64,000 nt of DNA from Geomonas azotofigens (GCF_018919395.1 NZ_JAHLME010000002.1:310001-374000); one strand, 5' to 3'. Counted from the first letter of the stretch, positions 7,536-16,650 are shown. The notes: generated by a model from the letters alone, not told the origin. A program made the numbers and translations.

Positions 7536-8540
7536 TCACCATGCCCTTTTATAGGTCCACCCGATGATGCGGGCTACCAGCTGGGGAAGCTTCCTGAAAA
7601 TCGCCAACCTGCTCAGCTCGACGCTGTACAGATAGCACAACACTTTCGCATACTCTCTCTTGCCAACCTGCACCGGTCTCCCGCTTCCCTTTTTGAAAAG
7701 CGCGACGACGTTTTCATACCCGAATACCAACTGGAAGCCGGCATCGGCCAAAAGCGACGACAGGGTGCTCAGGGTGAAGTGGTACAGGTGCGCGTTCTGC
7801 AGATAAAGCAGAAAGTCCCGATATACGTTGTGAATGTTGAATACGCCAGGGAGCTCGATGTACAGGTAGCCGTCATCCTCCAGAAGCGACGACAGCAATG
7901 CCAACTCCGCCCTCGGGTCAGGAAAATGCTCAAGTACGTGGCTTAAGATGACGACCTTCGCCTTCCCGTGCTGTTTAAGCTCCGCCGCTCCGCCGTGCTC
8001 CAGCCGCAGCCCCTGAGAGCGACCGTACTCAAGATACCTGCCACCGTGATCGCAGCCATACACCAGGCAGCCGGACTCCCGGAACGGGATCAGGACACCG
8101 CCCGCACCGCAGCCCACGTCGAAAACTACCGCCCCCGCCAGGTCACCCGCGATGTTGTGCAGCACCGAGTCAAGGATCGAGCGGCCATGGGCTATCTGCT
8201 CCGCGAAAAAGGCGTCCGAGGCAGTCTCCTCACCACCATATATTTCCCGGTAGTCGCTGTCATAGAAGCGTGACAGGCTCTCCGGGGAGAGCCGCGGCGA
8301 GGTCCTGAGCACGCCGCAGTGCCTGCAAAGATAGGTATCCACCTCAAGCCCGTAGCGGTCCCGTCTCGCCAGCAGCACCCCGTCCTCGCTTCCGCAGATG
8401 CATGGGGCGGGCTCCAGCGCGTAGAGCCCCTCGTTCATCCCCGTCCTGAACCGCTCAAGTGCGGCAGCCTGCGGCCCGGTCAACGGTACAGAGGGGGCGT
8501 CCAGACTATAGAAACGGGTGGGGTAGCTGCAGAAAAACAT
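7536..8540 (-). CDS. SAM-dependent methyltransferase with N-terminal zinc-binding motif
   Basis: 334 residues from MFFCSYP. GGGAG eight bases upstream of 8540 and the TGATG overlap with wzt decide the start over the ORF beginning at 8564. An N-terminal C-x-C ... C-x2-C set (residues 47, 49, 72 and 75) may bind zinc. The SAM domain follows with VVFDVGCGAGG (138-148) and LSHVLEHFPDP, a common motif in sugar C-methyltransferases and other type 12 methyltransferases. The C-terminal 80 residues are basic and hydrophobic (KRAW end) and could associate with the membrane. It lies 3 bp before the NeuB-like gene. The substrate is unknown, most likely a nucleotide sugar or glycan. Confidence 0.75.
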   Translation of the reverse strand: MFFCSYPTRFYSLDAPSVPLTGPQAAALERFRTGMNEGLYALEPAPCICGSEDGVLLARRDRYGLEVDTYLCRHCGVLRTSPRLSPESLSRFYDSDYREIYGGEETASDAFFAEQIAHGRSILDSVLHNIAGDLAGAVVFDVGCGAGGVLIPFRESGCLVYGCDHGGRYLEYGRSQGLRLEHGGAAELKQHGKAKVVILSHVLEHFPDPRAELALLSSLLEDDGYLYIELPGVFNIHNVYRDFLLYLQNAHLYHFTLSTLSSLLADAGFQLVFGYENVVALFKKGSGRPVQVGKREYAKVLCYLYSVELSRLAIFRKLPQLVARIIGWTYKRAW

Positions 8541-9811
8541 CAGGGCTTCTCCCGGAGGTGCCATGGCACCTCGAAAACGAGCAACCCCGCCCTCCTGGCC
8601 CCCTCCTTGAGCGTCGCAAAGCCGCCGGTGTCATGCAGGGTGAAGGAGAGTGCTTCCTGTCGGTCAAGGATCTGCACCCCGGGGATTCCGATGCCGATGG
8701 CGACATGGTAGATCCCCGAGTTGAAGTCCTTCATGGGGAGTCGCACCCAGGATACGTATTCGCCGGCGGGGCGCGCCTCAAAAAACTTCGGGTTCGTGTC
8801 GGTGTCCGCGGTCGAGAAGGCATGCACTCCCTGCACGGTGGTCACTATGCAGGCCACGTGTATCCCGGTCAGTTCATGGTTCAGCAGGTAGCGGACCTCG
8901 ACAAACGGCTCCTCTCCTAAACCGAATTCCGTACTCTCTTGGTGCTCACCGTTGAGAAGCCTCACCTGCAGGACCTGAGCGGCCTTGTCGCTTTTCACCG
9001 GGAATTGCCTGGTCGACTGGCCGAGAAAGGCCGAAGAAAGGTACTTCTGAACGACCGTCTCCGTGTCGCTCGATTCAAGCAGCTGTCCGCTCTCCAGCCA
9101 GATGGCGCGGTCGCACAGCTTGTTGATGGCACCCATATTGTGGCTGACGAAAAGCACGGTGCGTCCCTCCCTGCCCACCGCCTCCATCTTCCCGAGACAT
9201 TTGTTTTGAAACTGCGCATCGCCGACTGCCAGCACCTCGTCCACGACCAGTATCTCGGGTTCAAGGTGGGCGGCTACGGCGAAGGCCAGGCGGACGTACA
9301 TCCCGGACGAGTAACGCTTGACCGGGGTGTCCAGGAACTTCTCGATCTCGGCGAACTGCACGATCTCGTCGAACTTGCGCCTGATCTCCTCGCGCCGCAT
9401 GCCGAGGATTGCGCCGTTCAGATAGATGTTCTCGCGACCGGTCAGTTCCGGGTGGAACCCGGTGCCGACCTCCAGCAGGCTCGCCACCTTACCCCTGATC
9501 CGGATGCTGCCGGTGCTGGGCTCGGTGATGCGGCTCAGGATCTTCAAGAGGGTCGATTTTCCCGCGCCGTTGCGGCCGATGATGCCGACCCGCTCCCCTT
9601 GCTTGATCTCGAAGGAGACATCCTGCAGCGCCCAGAATTCCTCCACGCTATCGGCGCGCTCCCCTGGTGCGAAAGGATGGCGAAGCCTTCTGGCAAAAGC
9701 TGCGACCCCGTCGCTTAGCACGTCGCGCAGGGCGGTGTACTGCTCCCGCGGCTGATGCGAGAGCAGGTATTTCTTGCCCACGTTGCGGACACTGATGGCC
9801 GGCGCGCTCAT
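8540..9811 (-). CDS. wzt: Polysaccharide ABC exporter ATPase Wzt with C-terminal extension
   Basis: 423 residues. The ATG at 9811 overlaps the stop of the permease gene as ATGA; the much longer open frame upstream is only a shadow of the permease. The nucleotide-binding domain has Walker A GRNGAGKST (79-87), the signature region KRYSSGMYVRLAFA (165-178) and Walker B LVVDEVLAVGD (188-198). Residues from about 250 to 423 form a separate beta-rich region like the Wzt C-terminal carbohydrate-recognition domain, which binds a modified end of the O-chain before export. With the adjacent Wzm it would move a finished undecaprenyl-linked polysaccharide across the inner membrane. The cluster therefore appears to use the ABC-dependent pathway; no Wzx/Wzy was seen. 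Confidence 0.9.
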   Translation of the reverse strand: MSAPAISVRNVGKKYLLSHQPREQYTALRDVLSDGVAAFARRLRHPFAPGERADSVEEFWALQDVSFEIKQGERVGIIGRNGAGKSTLLKILSRITEPSTGSIRIRGKVASLLEVGTGFHPELTGRENIYLNGAILGMRREEIRRKFDEIVQFAEIEKFLDTPVKRYSSGMYVRLAFAVAAHLEPEILVVDEVLAVGDAQFQNKCLGKMEAVGREGRTVLFVSHNMGAINKLCDRAIWLESGQLLESSDTETVVQKYLSSAFLGQSTRQFPVKSDKAAQVLQVRLLNGEHQESTEFGLGEEPFVEVRYLLNHELTGIHVACIVTTVQGVHAFSTADTDTNPKFFEARPAGEYVSWVRLPMKDFNSGIYHVAIGIGIPGVQILDRQEALSFTLHDTGGFATLKEGARRAGLLVFEVPWHLREKP

Positions 9812-10650
9812 ATCACATCCGCCATGGTCCTCTCGGTGCCGCGGAAGAACCGGAGGCCGCCCGCCAGCAGCAAAAGCGACAGGAAGGTGGAAAGAACGAT
9901 GCCGGGCCAGAACACCTCGACCTTCAGCCCGAGCAGCGCCCACCTGAAGCCGTCGATCACCCCGACCATCGGGTTCAGCGCGTAGAAAAGACGCCATTTT
10001 TCGGGGACCACGGCGCTTGCGAACCCCACCGGCGAGACGTAGAGGCCGAACTGCAGCAGGAACGGAACTACGTAGCGGAAGTCGCGGTACTTCACGTTGA
10101 GCGCGGAGAACCACAGGCCGGCCCCGGTGGCGGCCACGCAGGCCAAGAGCAGGAACAGGGGAAGGGCAAGCACCCGCCAGGTCGGGAAAACCCCGTACCA
10201 GAGCATGATGGCCGCCATGACCCCGAGGGAGATGGCGAAGTCCAGCAGGCTGGCGATGACGCTGCTCAAGGGGACGATCATGCGCGGAAAATAGACCTTG
10301 GTGAGCAGGTTGGCGTTGCCGATCAGCGCACCGGAACTTTCGGATAAGGCGTTGGCGAAGAAATTCCAGGGAAGCATGGCGGCAAAGACCAGCAGCGGGT
10401 ACGGCGCCTCGCCGGAGGGCATCTTGGCGAACAGGCCAAAGACCAGGGTGAAGGCGATCATGGCGAGCAAGGGGCGCAGCAAGCTCCAAAGCACCCCGAT
10501 CGCGGTTTGCTTGTAGCGTACCAGCACGTCGCGCCAGACCAGGAACCAGAGCAGTTCCCGGTACCTCCAGAGGTCACGCCAGTAATGCAGGGCCGGAGCC
10601 TCAGGCTCGATGAGTAACACTTCAGGTTGTAAGCTTTCTTCTGTAGCCAT
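9808..10650 (-). CDS. wzm: Polysaccharide ABC exporter permease Wzm
   Basis: 280 residues with about six hydrophobic segments. The N-terminal amphipathic stretch LWRYRELLWFLVWRDVLVRYKQT is typical of ABC-2 type Wzm/TagG permeases. So are the block MLPWNFFANALSESSGALIGNANLLTK and the C-terminal LNPMVGVIDGFRWALLG. It partners the ATPase encoded next, with which it overlaps by 4 bp. It starts 15 bp after a GT2 gene. The pair forms the inner-membrane exporter for the polymer built by this locus. Confidence 0.9.
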   Translation of the reverse strand: MATEESLQPEVLLIEPEAPALHYWRDLWRYRELLWFLVWRDVLVRYKQTAIGVLWSLLRPLLAMIAFTLVFGLFAKMPSGEAPYPLLVFAAMLPWNFFANALSESSGALIGNANLLTKVYFPRMIVPLSSVIASLLDFAISLGVMAAIMLWYGVFPTWRVLALPLFLLLACVAATGAGLWFSALNVKYRDFRYVVPFLLQFGLYVSPVGFASAVVPEKWRLFYALNPMVGVIDGFRWALLGLKVEVFWPGIVLSTFLSLLLLAGGLRFFRGTERTMADVI

Positions 10651-10665
10651 GGCCTCTTGGTGGTA

Positions 10666-11391
10666 TCAGACGTCGCGTATGGGGCGCAGCTTCTTCATTA
10701 GCGGCATAATCCGCATGGCATAGTAACCCGAAATGGCCAGCGCCGCCCAGAAAAAACCGAAATTGGCCCTGACAACCCGCAAGGTTTCGGTGAAGCGGGG
10801 GCAATCGCTCACCCCGCCTGGGCGGGCATAGCCGATCAACTGCGGGCAGAAGACAAAATCGACCCCGGCTTTTTTCATCCTCTGATTGAAATCGAAGTCG
10901 GCGTACACCGGGTAGCGGCAGTCAAACGGAGGCTCGGGATGCACCCGCTTGGGCACCAGGAGCGCCTGGTGGTGCAGGGTGTTGTAGAGCCTCAAGTGCC
11001 AGTCAGCCCTCGGGTGAAAGACCCGCCCCGGCCCCATCTGCACCGTGCCGTAGAGAACGTCGCGGGGGCCATAGTCGCCGAGACGGTCCGGCAGGGAAAC
11101 CACCCGATCTCCCGCGCCGAGAAAGAGGATCGAGCTCTCGGGATCCGCAGCGCGCCACCCCTTGTTCATGGCGTCGTAGGTGCCGCGGTCCGGTTCGCTC
11201 ACCCAGTAGTGCAACCGGTCTGCGTACCTCTCGATGACCTGCAGCGTGCCATCCGTGGAGCCGCCATCGATGACCAGGTAGTCAATGGCCTTGGTGTGCT
11301 TTTGCTCCAGCACGCTGAGGATGGTCTCTTCGAGGTGGTCCGCGGCGTTACGCACCACGGTTACGATGCTAAGGCGCGGCTCCGTGCTCAT
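10666..11391 (-). CDS. Glycosyltransferase family 2
   Basis: 241 residues. The ATG at 11391 overlaps the stop of the preceding GT2 gene (ATGA); upstream open frame belongs to a different reading of that gene. GT-A features are LSIVTVVRNAADHLEETILSV near the start, the nucleotide-binding DGGSTDG (42-48), and SEPDRGTYDAMNKGW, diagnostic of WcaA-like GT2 enzymes that act in exopolysaccharide assembly. A FLGAGD segment lies where the metal-binding DXD-like motif is expected. The C-terminus (FFWAALAISGYYAMRIMPLMKKLRP) is hydrophobic and basic and may anchor the enzyme to the membrane. Sugar specificity cannot be inferred. Confidence 0.85.
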   Translation of the reverse strand: MSTEPRLSIVTVVRNAADHLEETILSVLEQKHTKAIDYLVIDGGSTDGTLQVIERYADRLHYWVSEPDRGTYDAMNKGWRAADPESSILFLGAGDRVVSLPDRLGDYGPRDVLYGTVQMGPGRVFHPRADWHLRLYNTLHHQALLVPKRVHPEPPFDCRYPVYADFDFNQRMKKAGVDFVFCPQLIGYARPGGVSDCPRFTETLRVVRANFGFFWAALAISGYYAMRIMPLMKKLRPIRDV

Positions 11392-12344
11392 CGCTTCGCC
11401 CCTTTCAGGAGGAGCCGCAGCACCATGGCGGCGTGGTCGAAGCGCCCCAGCAGAAGGCGCAGCAGCAGTCCCCCGAGCAGCACCAGGTAGACGGTCGGCA
11501 GCGCGTAGGGATAGTAGCGTCGGGTGAAGAGGATGCGGTTGCGCACGTTGTAGAAGTCGCAGGTGTAGCTCTTGCGGCGCGGGTTGCTGCTGGTGCCGAT
11601 GCTGCGGCCCACCTTGTGGTAGACAAGGCTTCGCGGCGCGTAGCCAAGCTCGAAGCGCCCCTTGGCCCGCTCCGCCCAGTCCGCCTCCTCGAAGTAGAGG
11701 AAGTAGTCCTCGGACATGACCCCTATCTCCTTGAGAAAGCGACTGGAGACCATGAGCGACGCACCTTCCACGTAGTTCATCCACCTCTCGGCCCTGCTGC
11801 GCTCGGTATGCCCTCCCAAGAATCGGCCGTAGTGCCAGGGAAGGCCGACGAAGCGGCAGTAATGCCCCCCACCCAGCGCCTGCACCTTTTCCCGGTCCTC
11901 GTAGTAGCGGATGGTCGACCCGCACATGCCGATGGAGGGGTGTTCCTCCATGCGCCGTACCAGGTGTGAAAGCGCATCGGGATCGACGACCGTGTCGTTG
12001 TTGAGCAGCCAGGCGTAGGAGAAATCGTCCCGGGACAGGGCGTAGCGCAACGCAACATTGTTGCCGCCGGCAAAGCCCAGGTTGCCTCCGTTTCGCACCA
12101 GCACAAGCCAGGGGTCCAGTCCCGCAACGCCGCCGGACTCCGCCTCGGCGGCATTGTACTCGGCGCAGTCGATGCCGTTGTCGTCGACCCAGTCGCGAAG
12201 GCGATGCAGCGAATCGTCCGTCGAGCCGTTGTCACAGACTATGACGCTCAGGGGGGAGTAGCTGAGTGCGCGCAGGCTTTCCAGGCACTCCACGGTGTCC
12301 CGCCAACCGTTCCAGTTGACAACGATGACGTAGACCCGGTTCAC
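11388..12344 (-). CDS. Glycosyltransferase family 2 (rhamnosyltransferase-like)
   Basis: 318 residues starting at a GTG (12344) that overlaps the upstream stop as GTGA, with GGAG nine bases upstream. The GT-A fold is shown by VYVIVVNWNGWRDTVECLESL, DNGSTDD (38-44), NLGFAGGNN (88-96) and WLLNNDTVVDPDAL with the metal-binding NNDT (115-118). EDYFLYFEEADWAERA is also present; this combination is typical of the rhamnosyl- and galactofuranosyl-type GT2 subfamily. A hydrophobic stretch near the C-terminus (TVYLVLLGGLLLRLLLG) suggests membrane association. The partner gene overlaps by 4 bp. The actual donor is not determinable. Confidence 0.85.
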   Translation of the reverse strand: MNRVYVIVVNWNGWRDTVECLESLRALSYSPLSVIVCDNGSTDDSLHRLRDWVDDNGIDCAEYNAAEAESGGVAGLDPWLVLVRNGGNLGFAGGNNVALRYALSRDDFSYAWLLNNDTVVDPDALSHLVRRMEEHPSIGMCGSTIRYYEDREKVQALGGGHYCRFVGLPWHYGRFLGGHTERSRAERWMNYVEGASLMVSSRFLKEIGVMSEDYFLYFEEADWAERAKGRFELGYAPRSLVYHKVGRSIGTSSNPRRKSYTCDFYNVRNRILFTRRYYPYALPTVYLVLLGGLLLRLLLGRFDHAAMVLRLLLKGAKR

Positions 12345-13186
12345 CAGTAGATGCTCCACGCCACCATGGCCACCCACACGATACCAACGGGGAGCAGCAC
12401 GAGGTCCTTGAGAAGCGATTCGGTCGGGTCGCCGCTTTTGCCGGACTGTACCCTCAGGATGTAACGGAAGAGACCGAAGCAGCAAAGCGGCACCGAGTAG
12501 ATGAGCGTGGTCCGGTTGATGGTGGTGTACATAGCGTAGGTCACCAGCGCGGCGCCACCGGACATGTACATGATCCCCTCAAGGTATCCCTGCGGGTAAT
12601 GGACGAGGTTTTCCCTGTGCTCAACCGCCTTCTCTCCCAAGAGGCAGTACTCACACAGCCTTTTTCCCGTGCTGAGAAAGATCGAAAGAAGAAATACGCT
12701 CATAAAGAGCCAGGGGGAAATCTCGACGTGAAAGACCTCCCCACCCGCCTGAAGACGGAGCAGGAACCCGGCGGAGATGCAGAACAGGTCCACGATAGGG
12801 TAGCTCTTGAGCGCGAAGGAGTAAGACAGCGTGACGCCCAGGTAGCAAAGAAGAAAGGCCAGGAACACCATCGAGCAACTGCTTCCGAGGGCGAGTCCCG
12901 CCGCCAGCAGCAGGACGGCAAGCACGACGGCCCCAGTGACGCTGGCCATCCCGGACGGGATGGGGCGCAGTTTTTTCCTGGGATGGCTCAGGTCGCGCTC
13001 GCGGTCAAGCAAGTCGTTCAGCACGTAGCCGGAACTGGAGACGAAGCAGAAGGCGAGCAGCGGGGCAATGCCGCGCGCGAGTTGGCCCTGCACCAGGAGT
13101 TGCCCTCCCAGGAACGGGGGGAAGAAAAGCATCAGGTTTTTGAGCCACTGGGCGGGACGCAGCAAGGTGATATAAGCCCTCATCAC
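12341..13186 (-). CDS. UbiA-family polyprenyl phosphoribosyltransferase (DPPR synthase-like)
   Basis: 281 residues. The first UbiA motif, NDLLDRERD (57-65), is followed by HPRKKLRPIPSG (68-79), the arrangement of decaprenyl-phosphate phosphoribosyltransferases rather than quinone prenyltransferases. About eight hydrophobic segments follow. Those enzymes join phosphoribosyl pyrophosphate to a polyprenyl phosphate, the first step to lipid-linked ribose or arabinose donors. The start is ambiguous: GTG at 13186 (GGAGG seven bases upstream) or ATG at 13183, which overlaps the previous stop as TGATG. The matching epimerase pair DprE1/DprE2 was not found in the window. The location among glycosyltransferases suggests a pentose in the polymer. 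Confidence 0.75.
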   Translation of the reverse strand: MMRAYITLLRPAQWLKNLMLFFPPFLGGQLLVQGQLARGIAPLLAFCFVSSSGYVLNDLLDRERDLSHPRKKLRPIPSGMASVTGAVVLAVLLLAAGLALGSSCSMVFLAFLLCYLGVTLSYSFALKSYPIVDLFCISAGFLLRLQAGGEVFHVEISPWLFMSVFLLSIFLSTGKRLCEYCLLGEKAVEHRENLVHYPQGYLEGIMYMSGGAALVTYAMYTTINRTTLIYSVPLCCFGLFRYILRVQSGKSGDPTESLLKDLVLLPVGIVWVAMVAWSIYW

Positions 13187-14892
13187 TGTCCAACCTCCAG
13201 CCTTTGCAGCATTTTCGTTGCCGCCGCGCGGTAGTGTGTATCGGCAGGGGCTTCCCGCACCGCTTGGCGGAAATAGGCCATGGCCTCGGCACGATCGCCG
13301 CGCTCTTGCGCCACCTTTCCGCTCTGGTAGAGGTTGAAGGGGTCGCGGGTCTTCAGGTACAGCAACCGGTAGGTGCCGATCATGCCGCGGTAAATGCCGT
13401 CCCTGACAGCCGCATCGGCGGCCTGCCGGGCAAGCCCTTCATCTGCCTTGACCAGCATCTGCAGGAATTCGGGGCCGGCTTGGTCCAGGCTGTCGAAATT
13501 GCGGAAGAAATATTCCCGCGCGCCCTGATAGTCTCCCTCATCGAGCCGCACCGCCATCAGGTTTTGCTTGATGAGGCTCCTGATCGACGGCCGGTCGTTC
13601 AGCCGCTCGGCCGTCTCGATCTCCTCGCGCCCGTGGCGCAACTCTCCCTTTAACAGAAGGGCAACGCCGAGTTCGAGGTGTGCCGCGCCAAAGCCTGGGG
13701 ACTTACCCACCGTATCCCGGAAAAGGGCGAGGTTATTTTGCCAGACAAAGGTGCGCTGCACCGTCAGAGAACCCGCGATGACGGCGATGGCAACGGCTGC
13801 GGGAAGCAACCACCGTTGCCGATTGCCCCTCTCCAGCAAAACGGAGGCCTGGCCGGCAACACCCAGACACATGAACGCCGAGGGGAGATAAAGGTAGCGC
13901 TCCGCAAACGGAGTCCAGGCCACATGGCCAAGCGAGACCACGAGCGCGGGGAGCAAAAAGATGGCGCAAGCCGCGCCTAGCACGGCAGCCAAGCTGCGCT
14001 TTTTCAGCCAGAACGGCACCAGCAGCAAAAAGAGGATCGCGGGAACCAGGTAGAGCGCTGAAACGGCATCGATGGCGAAATTGAGGGGAAACGGCACAAC
14101 CAGTTTTTTCAGATAAAAGCCGAGCGCGGCGGTGACGGTCCGCAGAGCTGCCAGCGGTCCGCCGACCTGGTTGCCCAGCAGGTTGCTGACGCTGAGAGTC
14201 GGGCTGAGCGCGGCGAGAATTGACAGCAACAACCCGCACGAGGCGGCAACGCCTGCCAAAACGAGCAGAACGATCCGCCGGGATCGGGCAGGAGCAGGCC
14301 AACAGGCGGCCAGCAGCATCGCAACCGGCAGGAAACAGATCGCGACCTCCTTGGTCAACACCCCTAAAACGAACAGCAGCAAGGCAGGGCAAAGATAGAG
14401 AAGCCGGTCCGTGCTGAGGCTCCGCAGCAGGCACCAGAGCGCGGCGAAGACAAAAGCGGCCGCCAAGGGATCGGTACGGCCGGCGATCCAGGTGACCGGT
14501 TCGGTGTTGATGGGATGAACGGCGAAGAGCATGGCACCTGCCAGCGGAAACCATGGTGCTTTTATGGACCAGGCCGCTGCCACTTGCCTGGCAATCAGGA
14601 ACAGGAGCATGGTGTTGAGGGCATGGAACAGGATGTTCTCCAGATGCATGAACCGGGGGTGCATGCTCCAGAGCAGGTTGTCCAGGTAATAGGAGAGTTC
14701 TATCAGCGGCCGGTAATAGTAGGTGCCGCTGGGGCGGAACAAATCCATCAACGTCTTGCCTGCGCCGGCGTTATAGGCTGCGATAATGCGGGGGTCGTCT
14801 ACTGAACAAACACCGGCGGAGAGTGCCGGATAATAGACGCAAAGGACGATAGCCGCCAGAATCAGTATCTGATAGCAGGGTTTGAGCTTCAT
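13183..14892 (-). CDS. Membrane protein with Tmtc-like glycosyltransferase region and C-terminal TPRs
   Basis: 569 residues. The first 400 residues hold about ten hydrophobic segments with an early acidic pair SVDDPRI (30-36), YYRPLIELSYYLDNLLW (59-75) and HPINTEPVTWIAGRTDPLAAAF (126-147). This layout occurs in GT-C enzymes of the Tmtc/O-mannosyltransferase type, which use polyprenyl-phosphate sugars on the periplasmic face. The last 170 residues look like degenerate TPR helices (LELGVALLLKGELRHGREEIETAERL; GDRAEAMAYFRQAVREAP). It overlaps both neighbours by about 4 bp. It may transfer the pentose or hexose from a lipid donor, for which the adjacent UbiA protein is a candidate supplier. Catalysis is inferred, not shown. 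Confidence 0.6.
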   Translation of the reverse strand: MKLKPCYQILILAAIVLCVYYPALSAGVCSVDDPRIIAAYNAGAGKTLMDLFRPSGTYYYRPLIELSYYLDNLLWSMHPRFMHLENILFHALNTMLLFLIARQVAAAWSIKAPWFPLAGAMLFAVHPINTEPVTWIAGRTDPLAAAFVFAALWCLLRSLSTDRLLYLCPALLLFVLGVLTKEVAICFLPVAMLLAACWPAPARSRRIVLLVLAGVAASCGLLLSILAALSPTLSVSNLLGNQVGGPLAALRTVTAALGFYLKKLVVPFPLNFAIDAVSALYLVPAILFLLLVPFWLKKRSLAAVLGAACAIFLLPALVVSLGHVAWTPFAERYLYLPSAFMCLGVAGQASVLLERGNRQRWLLPAAVAIAVIAGSLTVQRTFVWQNNLALFRDTVGKSPGFGAAHLELGVALLLKGELRHGREEIETAERLNDRPSIRSLIKQNLMAVRLDEGDYQGAREYFFRNFDSLDQAGPEFLQMLVKADEGLARQAADAAVRDGIYRGMIGTYRLLYLKTRDPFNLYQSGKVAQERGDRAEAMAYFRQAVREAPADTHYRAAATKMLQRLEVGQ

Positions 14893-15767
14893 CCCGACGT
14901 CTGCTTTGGTGACACCATTTCCAGAAAAAATGCTTCCATATCCTTTCTTTTGGGCTCCACCCTTTCGATGGCCCAGCGCTGCGCCATCGACTTCTCGATG
15001 AATTCCTGCAGATCGGCTTTGGCCACAACGCGCTCCTCGGATGCGCCGTCGGGCTTGAGGACTCGCACGGTGTACCCCTCGACGCCACGTTCGAGGACGC
15101 CGGAGACCGTATCGACGGCGAGAAGGACGCCTTTGTTGATGACGCCGACCCGGTCACACACGGCTTCCACGTCGGCAGTGATATGGGTGCTGAAGAATAC
15201 CGTCTTGCCGCGCTCTTTGAGTTCGCGGATGATGTCCTTCACCAGGGCCCGGCCGATCGGGTCCAGGCCGCTCATGGGCTCGTCGAGAACATACACCGAG
15301 GGATCATGTATCAGCGTCTGGGCAAGACCCAGACGTTGCACCATCCCCTTGCTGTAGCCACGGATCGGGCGCTTGCGGGCCTCCCAAAGATCGAGACGCT
15401 TCAGGACGTCGCTGCTTCCTGCGGAGATATCGGCCGCTGACATGTTGAAGCTCTTGCCGACAAAGCGCAGGTACTCCTCGCCGGTGAGAAAATCATAGAA
15501 AGAGGGGTTCTCGGGAAGAAAGCCCACATCGGAACGGGCAGATTTCTCGGTGACGTCGACCCCCATGATCCGGGCGGTACCGGCGGTGCTGCCGATAAGG
15601 CCCAGCAAAATCTTGATGGAAGTGCTTTTACCGGCGCCGTTGGGACCGAGAAAACCAAACACCTCTCCCTGGGCAACCTGCAAAGACAGGGAGTTCAAGG
15701 CGTTGACGGTGACCTTCTTTTTACCCTGGAACACCTTGCTTAATTCGTCGAATTCTATCGCGTGCAT
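14889..15767 (-). CDS. ABC transporter ATP-binding protein (NatA/CcmA-like)
   Basis: 292 residues from MHAIEFDELSK; the longer open frame to 15866 overlaps the preceding gene and GAGG precedes the chosen ATG by five bases. Walker A is GPNGAGKST (41-49), the signature is YSKGMVQRLGLAQ and Walker B is VYVLDEPMSGLDP. The order resembles ABC-2 exporters of the NatA type, which pair with a single multi-span permease. The permease at 16647-17438 is the likely partner, with a membrane-anchored TPR protein encoded between them. G. sulfurreducens xapD, reported as needed for its anchoring polysaccharide, encodes an ABC ATPase from this same neighbourhood of pilA. Whether this gene or wzt corresponds to it needs comparison. 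Confidence 0.85.
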   Translation of the reverse strand: MHAIEFDELSKVFQGKKKVTVNALNSLSLQVAQGEVFGFLGPNGAGKSTSIKILLGLIGSTAGTARIMGVDVTEKSARSDVGFLPENPSFYDFLTGEEYLRFVGKSFNMSAADISAGSSDVLKRLDLWEARKRPIRGYSKGMVQRLGLAQTLIHDPSVYVLDEPMSGLDPIGRALVKDIIRELKERGKTVFFSTHITADVEAVCDRVGVINKGVLLAVDTVSGVLERGVEGYTVRVLKPDGASEERVVAKADLQEFIEKSMAQRWAIERVEPKRKDMEAFFLEMVSPKQTSG

Positions 15768-15786
15768 TTCCGCCTCGGACCTCGCC

Positions 15787-16650
15787 TCATTTTTTCCCTC
15801 CGGAGAAGGAGAAACCGCTCGTAGAGCTGATGCTGCCATCACTTTGCAGGATGAATTTCCCGCCATACGGATCCCTGGGGATCCCGCGCAACAAACCGGC
15901 CCGCACCAGCTCTTCCAGTGACCCGGGAAGTTTGCCGTGCTGCTGCACGAAAGCGTCGCGTGCCTTTTCCAGCTCCAGCACCCTGATGAAGGCCGCCTGG
16001 CGGACGAGGAGCGATTTTTTCACGGCCTGGTCACGCGAGTTTCTGGCCATGTTGCCGAGGTAAACAATGGCCATTTCGGTACTGCCGGAGCGCTGCATGT
16101 AGCGCCCGGCCAAACTGATGAACATGTTATTGCCGCTAAGCTCAGCCGCGCGACGGTAGTATTTGGCGGCACGCCCGTAGTCCTTCAGGAAATAGGCGTA
16201 GTTGAACCCGACAAAATAGGGAAGCTGCCAATCCCAGTCACGATACTCCATGCCGCGTTCCAAGAACGTGTTGGCGAGGGCCACTTGGCCTACATTCCAG
16301 GTGAGAATGGCCTGGGCGAAATAGTAGCCATCCATGTTGTAGGGGTCCAGCTTCAGGCTGGCATCGATGGTGCGCGACATGGCGGGGTAATCGATCGGCA
16401 TCTCCAGCTCGTTGCTCGCCTTATCCACCAGCCCCCCGTAATACATCAGGACCTTCAGCATCAACAAGGCGCCGACTGTTTCCCGGTGATCGGCCGACAT
16501 CGCCTTCATGGTGTTGACGCTCGGTATGTAGCCGAGCTTTTCCACGAATGGCTTGCTTCTCATGTAATCGGCAAGAGCGAAAACGACCGCCAGATAACCC
16601 ACGAGGATGGGGAGAACAAGAAAAAGTTTCCGCACCGTTTTGGACATCAT
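15787..16650 (-). CDS. Membrane-anchored TPR-like protein with pseudopilin-like C-terminus
   Basis: 287 residues. One N-terminal hydrophobic segment (about residues 9-27) is followed by helical repeats resembling TPR units (for example residues 95-200: DPYNMDGYYFAQAILTWN; YGRAAKYYRRAAELSG). The final 60 residues, QHGKLPGSLEELVRAGLLRG then PRDPYGGKF, look like the end of type II secretion pseudopilin GspG, where a PxDPWG-like turn precedes the last strands. No enzymatic motif is visible. It is encoded between the permease and the ATPase of an ABC transporter and overlaps the permease gene by up to 4 bp. I infer a periplasmic accessory subunit of that exporter. Function is otherwise unknown. 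Confidence 0.65.
   Translation of the reverse strand: MMSKTVRKLFLVLPILVGYLAVVFALADYMRSKPFVEKLGYIPSVNTMKAMSADHRETVGALLMLKVLMYYGGLVDKASNELEMPIDYPAMSRTIDASLKLDPYNMDGYYFAQAILTWNVGQVALANTFLERGMEYRDWDWQLPYFVGFNYAYFLKDYGRAAKYYRRAAELSGNNMFISLAGRYMQRSGSTEMAIVYLGNMARNSRDQAVKKSLLVRQAAFIRVLELEKARDAFVQQHGKLPGSLEELVRAGLLRGIPRDPYGGKFILQSDGSISSTSGFSFSGGKK

Noticed and set aside
8540-10489. One 649-codon reading for the ABC ATPase
   Set aside because: The first 225 codons read through wzm in another frame; the ATG at 9811 gives the normal N-terminus and a coupled overlap with wzm.
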